A DNA stretch of 64,000 bases from JAAYYM01 sp964483155 (GTDB lineage Bacteria; Bacillota; Clostridia; Lachnospirales; Lachnospiraceae): assembly GCA_964483155.1 (NCBI GenBank), contig CAZAAC010000008.1, forward strand, positions 8,154-72,153, given 5' to 3'. Below the pieces are notes generated by a model. The model saw only the letters and a program-made list of their open reading frames with translations, was not told the DNA's origin and searched no databases. A program made the translations under genes and the position numbers. Below, in pieces: positions 44,010-54,365 of the stretch (position 1 is its first letter; each line of letters opens with the position of its first letter).

Positions 44010-45026
44010 ATGATTATTGTAATGAAATTGGGAGTCTCTCCCGAAAATATAGAAAAAATTGTTAATACTATTCAAGAAAAAGGATTAGAAACACATCTGT
44101 CACAAGGAAAAGAAGTTTCTATTATTGGTGTAGTTGGTGATACATCAAAACTTGCATATGACAATCTCGAAATATTTGAGGGCGTAGATAAAATTGTCCC
44201 TGTAACAGAATCCTACAAACTCTCAAACAAAAAATTTCACCCGGAACCATCTATTGTTAAAGTTGGCAACACTTTTATTGGTCCAGATAATTTAACCATT
44301 ATGGCTGGTCCCTGTGCAGTTGAGACAGAAGAACAACTGTTGTTAATTGCAAAAGAGGTTAAGAAAGCAGGCGCTACTATTGTAAGAGGTGGTGCATATA
44401 AGCCAAGAACGTCTCCTTATGCCTTTCAGGGACTTGAGGAAGAAGGATTAAAATTTATGTATACAGCAGGTAAAGAAACGGGTCTTGCAACAATATGTGA
44501 AATCGTTAGTCTTGATGCCATCAATGCTGCTGTAAAGTATGTAGATATGCTTCAAATTGGAGCGCGCAATATGCAGAATTTCTATTTATTAAAAGAGGCT
44601 GGGAAATCCGGACTTCCTGTTCTGTTGAAACGTGGACTTTCTGCTACAATAGAAGAATGGTTGAATGCTGCTGAATATATTATTGCGGAGGGTAATCCAA
44701 ATGTAGTACTTTGTGAACGTGGTATTCGGACTTTTGAGACTGCTACTAGAAATACATTAGATATTAGTGCCGTTCCTGTGCTAAAGTCAAAGACTCACCT
44801 TCCCGTGATTGTAGATCCCTCTCACGCAACCGGTGTGCGTGCCTATGTTCCTGCACTCGCAAAATCGGCAATTGCGGCTGGTGCTGATGGGCTAATGATT
44901 GAGGTTCACAATGACCCTGCCAATGCGCTTTCCGACGGTCCACAATCTCTTACTTTTGAACAATTTGATACACTATGTGATGAAATAAAACCTTTTTGCA
45001 AAATAATGAATAGAAAATTTTCATAA
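44010..45026 (+). CDS. aroF: 3-deoxy-7-phosphoheptulonate synthase (AroF, type I-beta)
   Basis: Condenses PEP and erythrose-4-phosphate, the first step of the shikimate pathway. The 338-residue product has an N-terminal ferredoxin-like regulatory domain (MIIVMKLGVSPENIEKIVNTI) and a catalytic barrel: IMAGPCAVETEEQ, RGGAYKPRTSPYAFQG, QIGARNMQNFYLL, LCERGIRTFE, and VIVDPSHATG. The fused N-terminal domain is the type found in Thermotoga and Bacillus-like enzymes and usually confers feedback control by Phe or Tyr. AAAGG precedes the ATG. First gene of aroF-tyrA-aroA. Confidence 0.97.
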   Translation: MIIVMKLGVSPENIEKIVNTIQEKGLETHLSQGKEVSIIGVVGDTSKLAYDNLEIFEGVDKIVPVTESYKLSNKKFHPEPSIVKVGNTFIGPDNLTIMAGPCAVETEEQLLLIAKEVKKAGATIVRGGAYKPRTSPYAFQGLEEEGLKFMYTAGKETGLATICEIVSLDAINAAVKYVDMLQIGARNMQNFYLLKEAGKSGLPVLLKRGLSATIEEWLNAAEYIIAEGNPNVVLCERGIRTFETATRNTLDISAVPVLKSKTHLPVIVDPSHATGVRAYVPALAKSAIAAGADGLMIEVHNDPANALSDGPQSLTFEQFDTLCDEIKPFCKIMNRKFS

Positions 45027-45065
45027 AATTCATTTAATTTTTTGTTCAAAATTTGGAGGTACTAT

Positions 45066-46166
45066 ATGAAACAACTTAAAATCGGATTTATCGGGCTTGG
45101 ATTGATAGGTGGATCTATTGCAATGGCTATTAAGAAAGCTTATCCCGATGCATCAATTTATGCCTTCGATCATGATATTGACACACTGGTTACAGCACAA
45201 AATGATGGCACAATTGATGTCATTTGCTTATCTATTGACATTTCTTTTTCGGAATGCAATTTTGTTTTTCTTTGTACGCCTGTTATAAGCAATACTTCCT
45301 ATCTTAAAATGATAACATCTATTTTGTCTAAAGATTGTATTCTGACTGATGTGGGAAGTGTAAAGGAAAACATACATAAACAGGTAATAGAATACGGTCT
45401 TAGTTCTTATTTTATAGGCGGTCATCCAATGGCAGGTTCAGAAAAATCTGGCTATAAAAATGCTAGTTCACGTCTGTTTGAAAATGCATATTATATTTTA
45501 ACGCCTTCTGCCGACATTAGTCAAAAAAAGGTAGGCTATATGAATGACCTAATTACTGCAATTGGTGCCATTCCGATTATACTAAATGCTTCTACGCATG
45601 ATCATGCAACTGCCGGAATCAGTCATCTGCCACACATTATTGCCTCTTCTCTTGTTGACTTTATTAGGACAGAAGACTCTGATGATGAGATCATGCGCAC
45701 CCTGGCAGCTGGTGGTTTTAAAGACATTACCAGAATTGCTTCTTCTTCTCCTGAAATGTGGAGAGATATTTGCTTGACAAATAACCATAACATCAGCGAC
45801 TTACTTTTTTTCTATATAAAAAAGCTGACTGAAATTCATTCTCATATTACTACTATGGATAAGGATTGGCTTTTTCATTTTTTTGATACCGCCAAAGAAT
45901 ATCGCGATTCCATGCAAGATGCTTCTCTCGGTCCGATAAAGAAATCATATGTTTTATATTGTGATATTCCGGATGAAACAGGTATCATCGCAACAATTGC
46001 TTCTCTTCTTGCAAAGCATTCGATTAGTATAAAAAATATTGGTATTATACATAACCGCGAATTTGAATCTGGTGTTTTGAAAATTGAGTTTTATGAGGAA
46101 AGCTCTTCCCTTATTGCTCTTGACATTTTGCGCTCATACAACTATATTATTTACGAAAGAAATTGA
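45066..46166 (+). CDS. tyrA: prephenate dehydrogenase
   Basis: Makes 4-hydroxyphenylpyruvate from prephenate for tyrosine synthesis. The 366-residue product has an N-terminal Rossmann fold (IGFIGLGLIGGSIAMAI), the active-site region TDVGSVKE and GGHPMAGSEKSG, a helical dimer domain with SHLPHIIASSLVDF, and a C-terminal ACT domain from about residue 290 (YCDIPDETGIIATIASLL), the likely tyrosine feedback site. The ATG at 45066 has GGAGG 6 nt upstream, so a longer frame from 45042 is not used. It follows aroF by 39 nt. Confidence 0.96.
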   Translation: MKQLKIGFIGLGLIGGSIAMAIKKAYPDASIYAFDHDIDTLVTAQNDGTIDVICLSIDISFSECNFVFLCTPVISNTSYLKMITSILSKDCILTDVGSVKENIHKQVIEYGLSSYFIGGHPMAGSEKSGYKNASSRLFENAYYILTPSADISQKKVGYMNDLITAIGAIPIILNASTHDHATAGISHLPHIIASSLVDFIRTEDSDDEIMRTLAAGGFKDITRIASSSPEMWRDICLTNNHNISDLLFFYIKKLTEIHSHITTMDKDWLFHFFDTAKEYRDSMQDASLGPIKKSYVLYCDIPDETGIIATIASLLAKHSISIKNIGIIHNREFESGVLKIEFYEESSSLIALDILRSYNYIIYERN

Positions 46167-46186
46167 TTTTGAGAAAGGAAACAAAT

Positions 46187-47473
46187 ATGATATTCAAAAA
46201 AATTGACGGCCTTAAGGGAGAAATTACGGTTCCTGGAGATAAATCCATTACACATAGAGCCATTATGATTGGTGCTATTGCAAATGGTCAGACTGAAATT
46301 CGCAATTTTCTATTTGGAGCAGATTGTCTGTCAACAATAGAATGTTTTAAAAAATTAGGTGTACATTTTGATTTTGCAGATGAAACCACCTCTAATATCG
46401 TAACTGTTCATGGTGTTGGGTTACATGGGCTTAAAGCTCCTACTAGTGTTTTGGATGTCGGCAATAGTGGTACTACTATGCGTTTGTTATCAGGGCTATT
46501 GGTCGGTCAGGAATTTGATGTGGAATTAACTGGAGATGGCTCGATTCAGCGTCGCCCCATGAAACGTATTATCGAACCGCTATCATTAATGGGTGCTGAT
46601 ATATGTAGTATTTTAGATAATGACTGTGCCCCACTTAGTATTCGTGGTAAACAAATCAATGGCATACACTATGAGAATCAGTTCGGTTCTGCACAAGTAA
46701 AATCTGCCATTCTCCTTGCGGGTCTATATGCAGATGGGAAAACATCAGTTACTGAAAAGAATCCAAGTCGTAACCACTCTGAAGTCTTAATTGATTATTT
46801 TGGCGGTGAGATTTATATAAAAGATAATACGATTACCATTTGTCCAGAGACGACTCTTTTCGGACAGAATCTATTTGTTCCAGGAGACATATCTTCTGCT
46901 GCATATTTTATAGCGGCAGCACTAATTGTACCTAATTCGGAGGTTTTGATACGGGATGTTGGTATTAATCCCACACGTGATGGTATCCTTCATGTTGTAA
47001 AAGAGATGGGCGGTAATATTGAAATTTCAAACGAACGATTTGATGGTGAACCATTTGCAGATATTTTTGTTAAATCCTCTTCTTTACACGGTATTACAAT
47101 TGAGGGTAGCATTATTCCCTCTTTAATTGATGAACTGCCTATTATTGCTGTATTAGCTGCCTACGCAGAAGGTCAGACTATCATTAAAGATGCCGCTGAA
47201 CTTAAAGTAAAAGAATCTGACCGTCTGGAAGCAATTGCAGATAATCTTTCTTCTATGGGTGTTGATATCACTGCTACCGAAGATGGAATGATTATAAATG
47301 GCGGAAATCCAGTGATTGGTGCAGTTGTTGGTTCCAGATTAGATCATCGTATCGCCATGTCCTTTGCCGTTGCTGGGCTCGGCGCAGAAGGTGCAACCGA
47401 AATCATCGGCAGTGAGTGTGTTAAAATTTCTTATCCCGATTTTTATCGTGATTTACAATCTCTTTATATCTAA
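46187..47473 (+). CDS. aroA: 5-enolpyruvylshikimate-3-phosphate synthase
   Basis: Joins shikimate-3-phosphate and PEP. The 428-residue product has VPGDKSITHRAIMIGAIA near residue 13, LDVGNSGTTMRLLSGLL, the RRPMKRIIEPL motif, and LIDELPIIAVLAA, then KVKESDRLEAIADNL. The N-terminal pattern fits the class II EPSP synthases of Gram-positive bacteria (LDVGNSGTTxRL rather than the class I LGNAGTAMRPL), though I infer this from short motifs. I chose the ATG at 46187 with AAGG before it. It lies 20 nt after the tyrA stop. Confidence 0.96.
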   Translation: MIFKKIDGLKGEITVPGDKSITHRAIMIGAIANGQTEIRNFLFGADCLSTIECFKKLGVHFDFADETTSNIVTVHGVGLHGLKAPTSVLDVGNSGTTMRLLSGLLVGQEFDVELTGDGSIQRRPMKRIIEPLSLMGADICSILDNDCAPLSIRGKQINGIHYENQFGSAQVKSAILLAGLYADGKTSVTEKNPSRNHSEVLIDYFGGEIYIKDNTITICPETTLFGQNLFVPGDISSAAYFIAAALIVPNSEVLIRDVGINPTRDGILHVVKEMGGNIEISNERFDGEPFADIFVKSSSLHGITIEGSIIPSLIDELPIIAVLAAYAEGQTIIKDAAELKVKESDRLEAIADNLSSMGVDITATEDGMIINGGNPVIGAVVGSRLDHRIAMSFAVAGLGAEGATEIIGSECVKISYPDFYRDLQSLYI

Positions 47474-47484
47474 AAGTTTTCAAG

Positions 47485-47516
47485 AAAAAAGTAACCACAC
47501 TTCTGGTTACTTTTTT
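47485..47516. terminator. bidirectional terminator between aroA and gpmI
   Basis: AAAAAAGTAACCA pairs with TGGTTACTTTTTT around the loop CACTTC. It separates two convergent genes. Confidence 0.92.
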
Positions 47517-47531
47517 TCTTTTCAATTATTT

Positions 47532-49076
47532 CTATTTTTTAAGCAATAACGAAGTACCCGTCATTTCTTTTGGTTGTTCCTTTTCCATAATCTGAATCAA
47601 AGTCGGAATGATGTCTGCGAGACAACCGCCTTCACGTAAAGTATAAGAACGATCATAGTTCACCAATATGAATGGCACTGGATTGGTTGTGTGAGCTGTA
47701 AATGGTTCACCTGTTTCGTAATCTAAAAGTTGTTCTGCATTACCATGATCTGCACATATGAACATGACCCCATCTACAGATTTAATAGTCTCAACTACTT
47801 TTCCAACACATTCATCTACTACTTCAATTGCTTTTATAGTTGCTCCTTCTACACCTGTATGCCCCACCATATCTGGGTTTGCAAAGTTAACAATAATCAC
47901 ATCATACTTATCAGAAGTAATTGCTTCCACAAGCTTATCACATACCTTATATGCACTCATTTCTGGTTTCAAATCATATGTTGCAACTTCCTTTGGTGAG
48001 TCTACTAAAATCCTGTCTTCTCCACTATTTGGTTTTTCTATCCCGCCATTAAAGAAAAATGTTACATGCGCATACTTTTCTGTTTCTGCAATTCTTGCCT
48101 GCGTCATACCATTGGCTGCCAACCATTCTCCAAACGTATTGGTTACTGCTATTTTCTCAAATGCTACTTTCTTATTTGCAATTGTAGAATCATAATCAGA
48201 AAAACATACATATGTCAATTGCAATCTAGTTGTTCTCTCAAAACCCTTGAAATTATCATCGCAAAATGCTCTCGTAATCTCTCTGGCCCTATCTGGTCTG
48301 AAATTGTAAAAAACAACAGAATCCTTATCTTGAATCAGTGCTAGTGGTTTCGCATCTTTTGTAACAACAATAGGCTTAACAAACTCATCTGTTTCTCCCC
48401 TGTCATAAGATGCCCTGATTCCATCAGGCCCTGTTGCATAAGCTGCGCCAATACCCTTTGTAAGTGCATCGTAAGCCAAAGAAATCCTATCGAAATTGTT
48501 ATCTCTATCCATTACATAATAACGCCCCATTACGGAAGCAACCTCGCCAACTCCTAATTTTTTCATTTCAGCTTCCAGCTGCTCAACATACCCAAGTCCC
48601 GAAGATGGTGGTGTATCACGCCCATCTAAAAAGCAGTGTACATAAACCTTCTTAAGTCCGTGTCTTCTTGCAAGTTCAAGTAATCCATAGATATGTGTAT
48701 TATGGCTGTGAACACCACCATCAGAAACCAGACCAAACATATGGAATGCGGAGTCATTTTTTTTACAATTTTCAACTGCTTCAAGCAAAGCCTTATTCTC
48801 AAAAAAAGTGCCTTCCTTAATCTCCTTTGTTATTCTGGTTAACTCCTGATAAACGATGCGACCTGCACCCATATTTAAATGTCCAACCTCAGAGTTTCCC
48901 ATCTGCCCGTCTGGAAGTCCGACTGCCATTCCACTTGCCTGTCCTTCAACAAATGGATATTCCTGCATCAGCGAATCCATAATAGGCGTATTTGCTTCGT
49001 AAATTGCATTACCTGTGTGATTGCTATTTAATCCATATCCATCAAGAATCATTAATACTACTGGTTTTTTACTCAT
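47532..49076 (-). CDS. gpmI: 2,3-bisphosphoglycerate-independent phosphoglycerate mutase
   Basis: Interconverts 3- and 2-phosphoglycerate in glycolysis. The 514-residue manganese enzyme has LMILDGYGL, the catalytic Ser in MGNSEVGHLNMGAGR, GLVSDGGVHSHNTH, and the second metal cluster HTGVEGAT with FICADHGNAEQLL. The length is typical. A strong promoter (49110-49138) lies upstream and GAGGAT precedes the ATG. It stands alone on the minus strand. Confidence 0.97.
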   Translation of the reverse strand: MSKKPVVLMILDGYGLNSNHTGNAIYEANTPIMDSLMQEYPFVEGQASGMAVGLPDGQMGNSEVGHLNMGAGRIVYQELTRITKEIKEGTFFENKALLEAVENCKKNDSAFHMFGLVSDGGVHSHNTHIYGLLELARRHGLKKVYVHCFLDGRDTPPSSGLGYVEQLEAEMKKLGVGEVASVMGRYYVMDRDNNFDRISLAYDALTKGIGAAYATGPDGIRASYDRGETDEFVKPIVVTKDAKPLALIQDKDSVVFYNFRPDRAREITRAFCDDNFKGFERTTRLQLTYVCFSDYDSTIANKKVAFEKIAVTNTFGEWLAANGMTQARIAETEKYAHVTFFFNGGIEKPNSGEDRILVDSPKEVATYDLKPEMSAYKVCDKLVEAITSDKYDVIIVNFANPDMVGHTGVEGATIKAIEVVDECVGKVVETIKSVDGVMFICADHGNAEQLLDYETGEPFTAHTTNPVPFILVNYDRSYTLREGGCLADIIPTLIQIMEKEQPKEMTGTSLLLKK

Positions 49077-49109
49077 TTTTATATCCTCACTTTTCTAATC
49101 TACAATGGA

Positions 49110-49138
49110 ATTATACACTGTTTGCCTAGTGTTAGCAA
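49110..49138 (-). promoter_or_regulatory. promoter of gpmI
   Basis: On the minus strand: TTGCTA (49133-49138), a 17-nt spacer, TATAAT (49110-49115). Confidence 0.75.
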
Positions 49139-49254
49139 GAAAAAGCGCTCTTTAGCCTAATGTTTTTGCTTGAAGATTGGCAAAAAAAGTTGGTAACCAT
49201 ATAGAATAGTACCAACTTAAAAAATATCATATTTCATTATAAAATGTCTAGATA

Positions 49255-49602
49255 TTATAATCTGCCATGCTCGGCATCATCGAACAATTCATAAATATTA
49301 ATCTTACAGGAATCACTCTCTGGCATTCCTACAAATGTTGCACCATATATATAATGCTCACCTTTTTTTTCTTTACGAGTCACATTCACAAATGTATGTA
49401 TAATTTCTTTTGTCCAAAGAGTAAGCTCTGCTTGATATACGGCATTAAGTTCTAAATCTTCTTCGCATTGAAAGCCAATTCCTCTTTTGGATAAATCAAC
49501 CACATCTACTCTTACTTTTTCTTGTTTCTTACTATCAAGGCGCTCCATAATCAGCTTTGCCTCTAGATCCAATCTTCTGTCTTTTCTTCTCTCCTGCTCC
49601 AT
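49255..49602 (-). CDS. PilZ-domain protein, probable c-di-GMP receptor
   Basis: A 115-residue single-domain protein. It shows both halves of the PilZ ligand site, RRKDRR near the N-terminus (RxxxR) and DLSKRGIGF (DxSxxG) near residue 37. It should therefore bind c-di-GMP. No diguanylate cyclase, phosphodiesterase, flagellar or pilus gene is adjacent. The ATG has AAAGGGG 6 nt upstream. It lies 103 nt after queA on the same strand and may be read from its own promoter, which I could not place. Confidence 0.88.
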   Translation of the reverse strand: MEQERRKDRRLDLEAKLIMERLDSKKQEKVRVDVVDLSKRGIGFQCEEDLELNAVYQAELTLWTKEIIHTFVNVTRKEKKGEHYIYGATFVGMPESDSCKINIYELFDDAEHGRL

Positions 49603-49705
49603 AAGTGACCCCTTTCAATCTCGATATATCAAGAAAATAAGCTATCTGCTTCATCCATTCAATTTACAATAATATCATATAATAAAATGCAATTTCTTAC
49701 AAGAC

Positions 49706-50731
49706 CTATTTTATGAACATCGCATCTCCAAAAGAGAAAAAACGATATCTTTCTCTGATTGCTTCTTCATAAGTCTTCATGATAGATTCTTTTCCTGCAA
49801 GTGCGGATACAAGCATTAAAAGTGTAGATTCTGGCAAATGAAAATTGGTAAGCAATGCATCAGTCATTTTAAAATGATAACCCGGATAGATAAAAATATC
49901 TGTATCACCACTTTTCACTTCTAAAAAGCCATTACTATTTGTTGCTGACTCAAGAGTCCGACAACTTGTCGTCCCAACTGCAATCACACGATGCCCACTT
50001 TGTTTTGTCTGATTCACGATATCCGCTGTTTCAGCTGGTACTTCATAATACTCTGTGTGCATATGATGTTTCGTCACATCCTCTACCTTTACAGGACGAA
50101 ATGTTCCAAGACCAACATGCAGTGTAACATAGGCAATGTTCACACCCATATCCTCGATTTCCTGCATGATATTTTTTGTAAAATGTAGCCCTGCTGTTGG
50201 CGCTGCTGCAGAACCATCGTGCTTTGCATAAACTGTCTGATACCTGTTTTTGTCTTTTAATTCATGCGTAATATAGGGTGGTAATGGCATATGCCCAAGT
50301 TGATCCAGTACCTCTTCAAAAATCCCTTTATATTGAAATTGTATTAAACGATTTCCCTCATCAATTATATCTTGTACCTGCCCAATTAGCAGTCCTTCGC
50401 CAAATATTATTTTCGTTCCAATCTTTGTCTTTTTGCCAGGCTTAACAAGCGTTTCCCATACATCATCCTTTTTGCGCTTTAGTAACAGTACTTCAATAAT
50501 AGCACCTGTCTCCTCGCGCACTCCCATCAGACGTGCAGGCAGAACTTTTGTATCATTTAAAATAAGGCAATCTCCTTTTTTCAAAAAGCTCTTAATATCC
50601 CTAAAAGAGTGATGCTCTGTTTCACCTGTCTTTTTATCGAGCACAAGCAGTTTTGAACCCGCTCGATCCATGAGCGGGTCCTGTGCTATTAATTCTTGTG
50701 GCAAATCATAATAAAAATCACTAGTCTTCAT
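49706..50731 (-). CDS. queA: S-adenosylmethionine:tRNA ribosyltransferase-isomerase
   Basis: Adds the cyclopentendiol precursor ring of queuosine to tRNA, after Tgt. The 341-residue product has YDLPQELIAQDPLMDRAGSKLLVLD at the start, LNDTKVLPARLMG, APTAGLHFT, VTLHVGLGTFRPV and VGTTSCRTLES. Ribosome site GGGAG. It lies 22 nt after pheT on the same strand, so it is probably on the T-box-controlled pheS-pheT transcript; tgt is at 2239, far away. Confidence 0.97.
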   Translation of the reverse strand: MKTSDFYYDLPQELIAQDPLMDRAGSKLLVLDKKTGETEHHSFRDIKSFLKKGDCLILNDTKVLPARLMGVREETGAIIEVLLLKRKKDDVWETLVKPGKKTKIGTKIIFGEGLLIGQVQDIIDEGNRLIQFQYKGIFEEVLDQLGHMPLPPYITHELKDKNRYQTVYAKHDGSAAAPTAGLHFTKNIMQEIEDMGVNIAYVTLHVGLGTFRPVKVEDVTKHHMHTEYYEVPAETADIVNQTKQSGHRVIAVGTTSCRTLESATNSNGFLEVKSGDTDIFIYPGYHFKMTDALLTNFHLPESTLLMLVSALAGKESIMKTYEEAIRERYRFFSFGDAMFIK

Positions 50732-50753
50732 TAATATCTCCCAATCTATTCCT

Positions 50754-53210
50754 TTACTGTCTCAATTCAATGCCAAGTTCTTCTAGTCCATTCAGTATTT
50801 TCTTCATTGCAGCATTTACATCACTATCTTCCAACGTTCTTTCTCTGTCTCTAAACATAATAGAATATGCTACAGATTTATATCCAGATTTAATCTGTTC
50901 ACCTTCATATAAGTCAAATAAATGATAACTCTCCAGCATCTTACCTCCACGCTGTGTTATAATATCCTCAATTTTTCCAACCGGTATTTCTTTAGGAACC
51001 ACCATACTAATGTCACGATTAACGGCTGGATACTTTGCAATACCCACAAATTTTCTTTCAAAGGTAGCAAATGGAATGATTTCTGGCATATCTAAAACGG
51101 CCACATATGCTTTTGTCTTTATATCATAATTTTCACATACTTCTGGGTGTATTTCTCCAAGATATCCCACTTTGATACCTTCATAAATTATCGTTGCCTG
51201 GCTACCCGGATGAAGGAATGGATATAATTTACCATCACCCTTATGCGGAATATAAACGACTTTTTTGCTCATACCAATACTATCAAAAAATTCCTCAACA
51301 ACACCTTTTAGTGTAAAGAAATTTCCCTCACCATAAGAGCATAGTGTAAACTGAACCCGCTCATCTGGTAGTTCTGTCATTGGAAGTTGTTTTGGCAAAT
51401 ATATATTGCCCAGTTCGTATAATTTTACATCTTTATTTCTTCGATTATAATTCGTTGCAAGCGAGTTTAATATTCCGTTTAATGAGATTGTACGCATAAT
51501 AGAAAATTCTTCTCCCAGCGGATTTGCTATTGTAATTGCTTTTCTTAAAATATCCTCCTCTGGAATCAACAATTTATTAAATACTTTAGGGCTCTCAAAA
51601 GAATAGCACATAGCTTGTGAAAAACCACAATACTCTGCAATCTCTCTTGCTTTCTCTTCGATTCTCAATTTGAAAGACATTTTACCAGTTGTAGCCTCAC
51701 CATTAGGCAATGTTGCACCAATTTTATCATATCCGTATATTCTTGCAATTTCCTCAGCTATATCGGCAATACCCTCGATATCCTGACGGAAAGTAGGTAT
51801 AATCAGTTCTCCAGTACTGTGATCATATACGATTTCCAATCCCTCAAGAATAGCAATCATCTCTTTTTCATCAATAGCTGTTCCTAATAAATCATTTACT
51901 TTTTTTGCATTCATCTTGATTCTCAGCTTGGTTTTAAGTTCACCGCATATGTCAATTATGCCACTGACAACCTCACCACATCCCAATTCCTGTATCAATT
52001 GACAGGCACGATTTATTGCATCTATTGCATTATATGGATCAAGTCCTTTCTCAAAAATACCAGATGCGTCGGTTCTGAGTCCGAGTCTCTTTGCTGACTT
52101 TCTAATATTAGCTCCATTAAATGTTGCAGATTCAAATACAACTGTTTTTACGCTGTCAGTGATTTTTGAGTTCTGTCCACCCATGATACCTGCAATTCCA
52201 ATCGGTTTCTCCTCATCACAAATCATTAGCATTTCCGAATCAAGTTTGCGAGCTTGCCCATCTAAAGTTTGAAATTCTTCACCTGACGTTGCCCTCTTCA
52301 CAATTATTTTATGTCCTGCAATCGAATCAAGATCAAACGCATGCATCGGCTGACCATATTCCTGCATGACATAATTCGTTATATCTACCAAATTATTGAT
52401 AGGCCTGATTCCTGCTGAAGCCAAGCGTCTCTGCATCCACTGCGGTGACGGTTCAATTTTAATATTGGTACATACCCGTGCGCAATACCTAGGGCACAAA
52501 TCTTTGTCCACTACTTCCACTGCAATATAGTCACTTACTTTTTCACTATTTTCTAATACTTTGATTTTAGGAGCAACAAATGGCTTCTGGAAGGTCACTG
52601 CCGCCTCTCTTGCTATTCCAAGAACACTATAACAATCTACCCTGTTTGAAGTAATTTCATATTCAAAAACTGTATCTCGAAGTCCCATTACTTCTATTGC
52701 ATCCGCACCAATTTTCGTATCATCGGAAAATATATAAATACCTTCCTCAGGTGCCTCAGGATACATTTCACGAGAAGTTCCTAGTTCCTCAACAGAACAC
52801 ATCATTCCATAAGATTCCACACCTCTAAGTTTCCCGTTCCTAATTGTAATTCCATTTTCCGGAAGTGGGCCTCCATCATGACCACCCGCTACTTTTCCAC
52901 CATCTATTACAACTGGAACCTTATTCCCCACTTTTACATTCGAAGCGCCTGTCACAATTTGTAAACAGCAACTGCCATCCTCCGCTTTTACTACGTCTCC
53001 CAGATTTACCTGGCATATAATCAATTTGTCTGCATCAGGGTGTTTTTCAATCGCTTCTATTTGGCCCACATATATTTTATCAAGATTTTTATCTAATCGC
53101 TCAAATGTTTCTACTTTGGTACCAGTAAGTGTCATAGCATCTGTATATTCTTGATTACTACAATCCAAACCAGGTACATATTCCTTTATCCATGATATTG
53201 ATGTATTCAT
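50754..53210 (-). CDS. pheT: phenylalanyl-tRNA synthetase beta subunit
   Basis: The large subunit of the alpha2-beta2 synthetase. The 818-residue product has an N-terminal OB-fold tRNA-binding domain (VGQIEAIEKHPDADKLIICQV), the B3/B4 editing domain (PRYCARVCTNIKIEPSP), a B5 domain, and a C-terminal anticodon-binding domain ending SIMFRDRERTLEDSDVNA. The ATG at 53210 was chosen since GAGAGAGG lies about 9 nt before it, whereas an ATG three codons upstream abuts that site. It follows pheS by 66 nt. Confidence 0.97.
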   Translation of the reverse strand: MNTSISWIKEYVPGLDCSNQEYTDAMTLTGTKVETFERLDKNLDKIYVGQIEAIEKHPDADKLIICQVNLGDVVKAEDGSCCLQIVTGASNVKVGNKVPVVIDGGKVAGGHDGGPLPENGITIRNGKLRGVESYGMMCSVEELGTSREMYPEAPEEGIYIFSDDTKIGADAIEVMGLRDTVFEYEITSNRVDCYSVLGIAREAAVTFQKPFVAPKIKVLENSEKVSDYIAVEVVDKDLCPRYCARVCTNIKIEPSPQWMQRRLASAGIRPINNLVDITNYVMQEYGQPMHAFDLDSIAGHKIIVKRATSGEEFQTLDGQARKLDSEMLMICDEEKPIGIAGIMGGQNSKITDSVKTVVFESATFNGANIRKSAKRLGLRTDASGIFEKGLDPYNAIDAINRACQLIQELGCGEVVSGIIDICGELKTKLRIKMNAKKVNDLLGTAIDEKEMIAILEGLEIVYDHSTGELIIPTFRQDIEGIADIAEEIARIYGYDKIGATLPNGEATTGKMSFKLRIEEKAREIAEYCGFSQAMCYSFESPKVFNKLLIPEEDILRKAITIANPLGEEFSIMRTISLNGILNSLATNYNRRNKDVKLYELGNIYLPKQLPMTELPDERVQFTLCSYGEGNFFTLKGVVEEFFDSIGMSKKVVYIPHKGDGKLYPFLHPGSQATIIYEGIKVGYLGEIHPEVCENYDIKTKAYVAVLDMPEIIPFATFERKFVGIAKYPAVNRDISMVVPKEIPVGKIEDIITQRGGKMLESYHLFDLYEGEQIKSGYKSVAYSIMFRDRERTLEDSDVNAAMKKILNGLEELGIELRQ

Positions 53211-53276
53211 AATAATCATCCTCTCTCTTCTAGCATTATTCCTAACTACTTATCATAAAATCATTTTGAAACAAAT

Positions 53277-54296
53277 CTAAAACTGTTTCAAAAACCTAAT
53301 ATCATTTTCATACAATAATCGCATATCATCAATTTCATATTTTAATAATGCAATCCTTTCAAGACCTAATCCAAAAGCAAATCCTGAGTATTCTTCTGCA
53401 TTGATTCCACTCATGCGAAGCACATTTGGATGCACCATACCACAACCGAGAATTTCTATCCAGCCTGTTCCTTTACAAAATCGACAACCAGACCCACCGC
53501 ATTTAAAGCATGAAACATCTACCTCGGCACTTGGCTCTGTAAAATTGAAATGATGTGGTCGAAACCTGACTTTTGTACTCTCGCCAAACAGTTCTTTTGC
53601 AAACTCTGCAAGTGTTCCTTTTAAATCAGCAAATGTAATATGTTTATCAATCACAAGTCCCTCTATCTGATGAAAAGATGGTGAATGTGTCGCATCTACT
53701 TCATCAGAGCGAAATACTCGGCCGGGTGCAATCATACGAATAGGAAGCTTTCCCTTTTCCATTTCATGTACCTGCGTACCTGATGTCTGTGAACGCAGTA
53801 GTATATCACTGCTGATGTAAAATGTATCCTGTTCATCCTTCGCGGGATGATCTGCGGGAATATTCAATGCTTCAAAATTATAATAATCGGTTTCAATCTC
53901 AGGGCCTTCAACTACCTCATATCCCATACCAATAAAAATTCTCTCAATTTCTTCCATAACAATTGTATCAGGATGACGATGTCCGCGCTCTTTCTTTACT
54001 GCTGGAAGTGTTACATCTATCGTCTCCCTTTTCATCTGCACCTCACGCACAGCCCGCTCCATCTTTACCCTTGCCTCTTCCAACATCTTTTCAATCACTT
54101 CACGTGTTTCATTTACCATCTGTCCTACTTTTGGTCTTTCTTCAGGTGAAACATCTTTCATACTTTTTAGAACAGATGTTAACTCTCCTTTTTTCCCCAA
54201 GAAATTTACTCTGACATCATTTAACTTTTCCAAAGCACCTGCTTCTTTAATTTGTTTAATTGCTTCTTCCTCAATCTTATGCAATTTGTCTTTCAT
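53277..54296 (-). CDS. pheS: phenylalanyl-tRNA synthetase alpha subunit
   Basis: The catalytic subunit of PheRS. The 339-residue class II enzyme has an N-terminal coiled coil (to about residue 90), motif 2 in RMIAPGRVFRSDEVDATHSPSFHQIEG, VDVSCFKCGGSGCRFCKGTGWIEILGCGMVHP, and motif 3 GFAFGLGLERIALLKYEIDD. The insert with four extra Cys (CFKCGGSGCRFC) is a common variation among Firmicutes. GGGAGAG precedes the ATG. First gene of pheS-pheT-queA under the T-box. Confidence 0.98.
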   Translation of the reverse strand: MKDKLHKIEEEAIKQIKEAGALEKLNDVRVNFLGKKGELTSVLKSMKDVSPEERPKVGQMVNETREVIEKMLEEARVKMERAVREVQMKRETIDVTLPAVKKERGHRHPDTIVMEEIERIFIGMGYEVVEGPEIETDYYNFEALNIPADHPAKDEQDTFYISSDILLRSQTSGTQVHEMEKGKLPIRMIAPGRVFRSDEVDATHSPSFHQIEGLVIDKHITFADLKGTLAEFAKELFGESTKVRFRPHHFNFTEPSAEVDVSCFKCGGSGCRFCKGTGWIEILGCGMVHPNVLRMSGINAEEYSGFAFGLGLERIALLKYEIDDMRLLYENDIRFLKQF

Positions 54297-54365
54297 ATAT
54301 TCTCTCTCCCTTCTTGATTACAGTATCTGTCTTATACTATATATGGAAATTATTTGAATAAAAAA

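Noticed and set aside
47532..49076. Several plus-strand frames of 60-145 codons opposite gpmI
   Set aside because: All are shadows of a highly conserved glycolytic gene.
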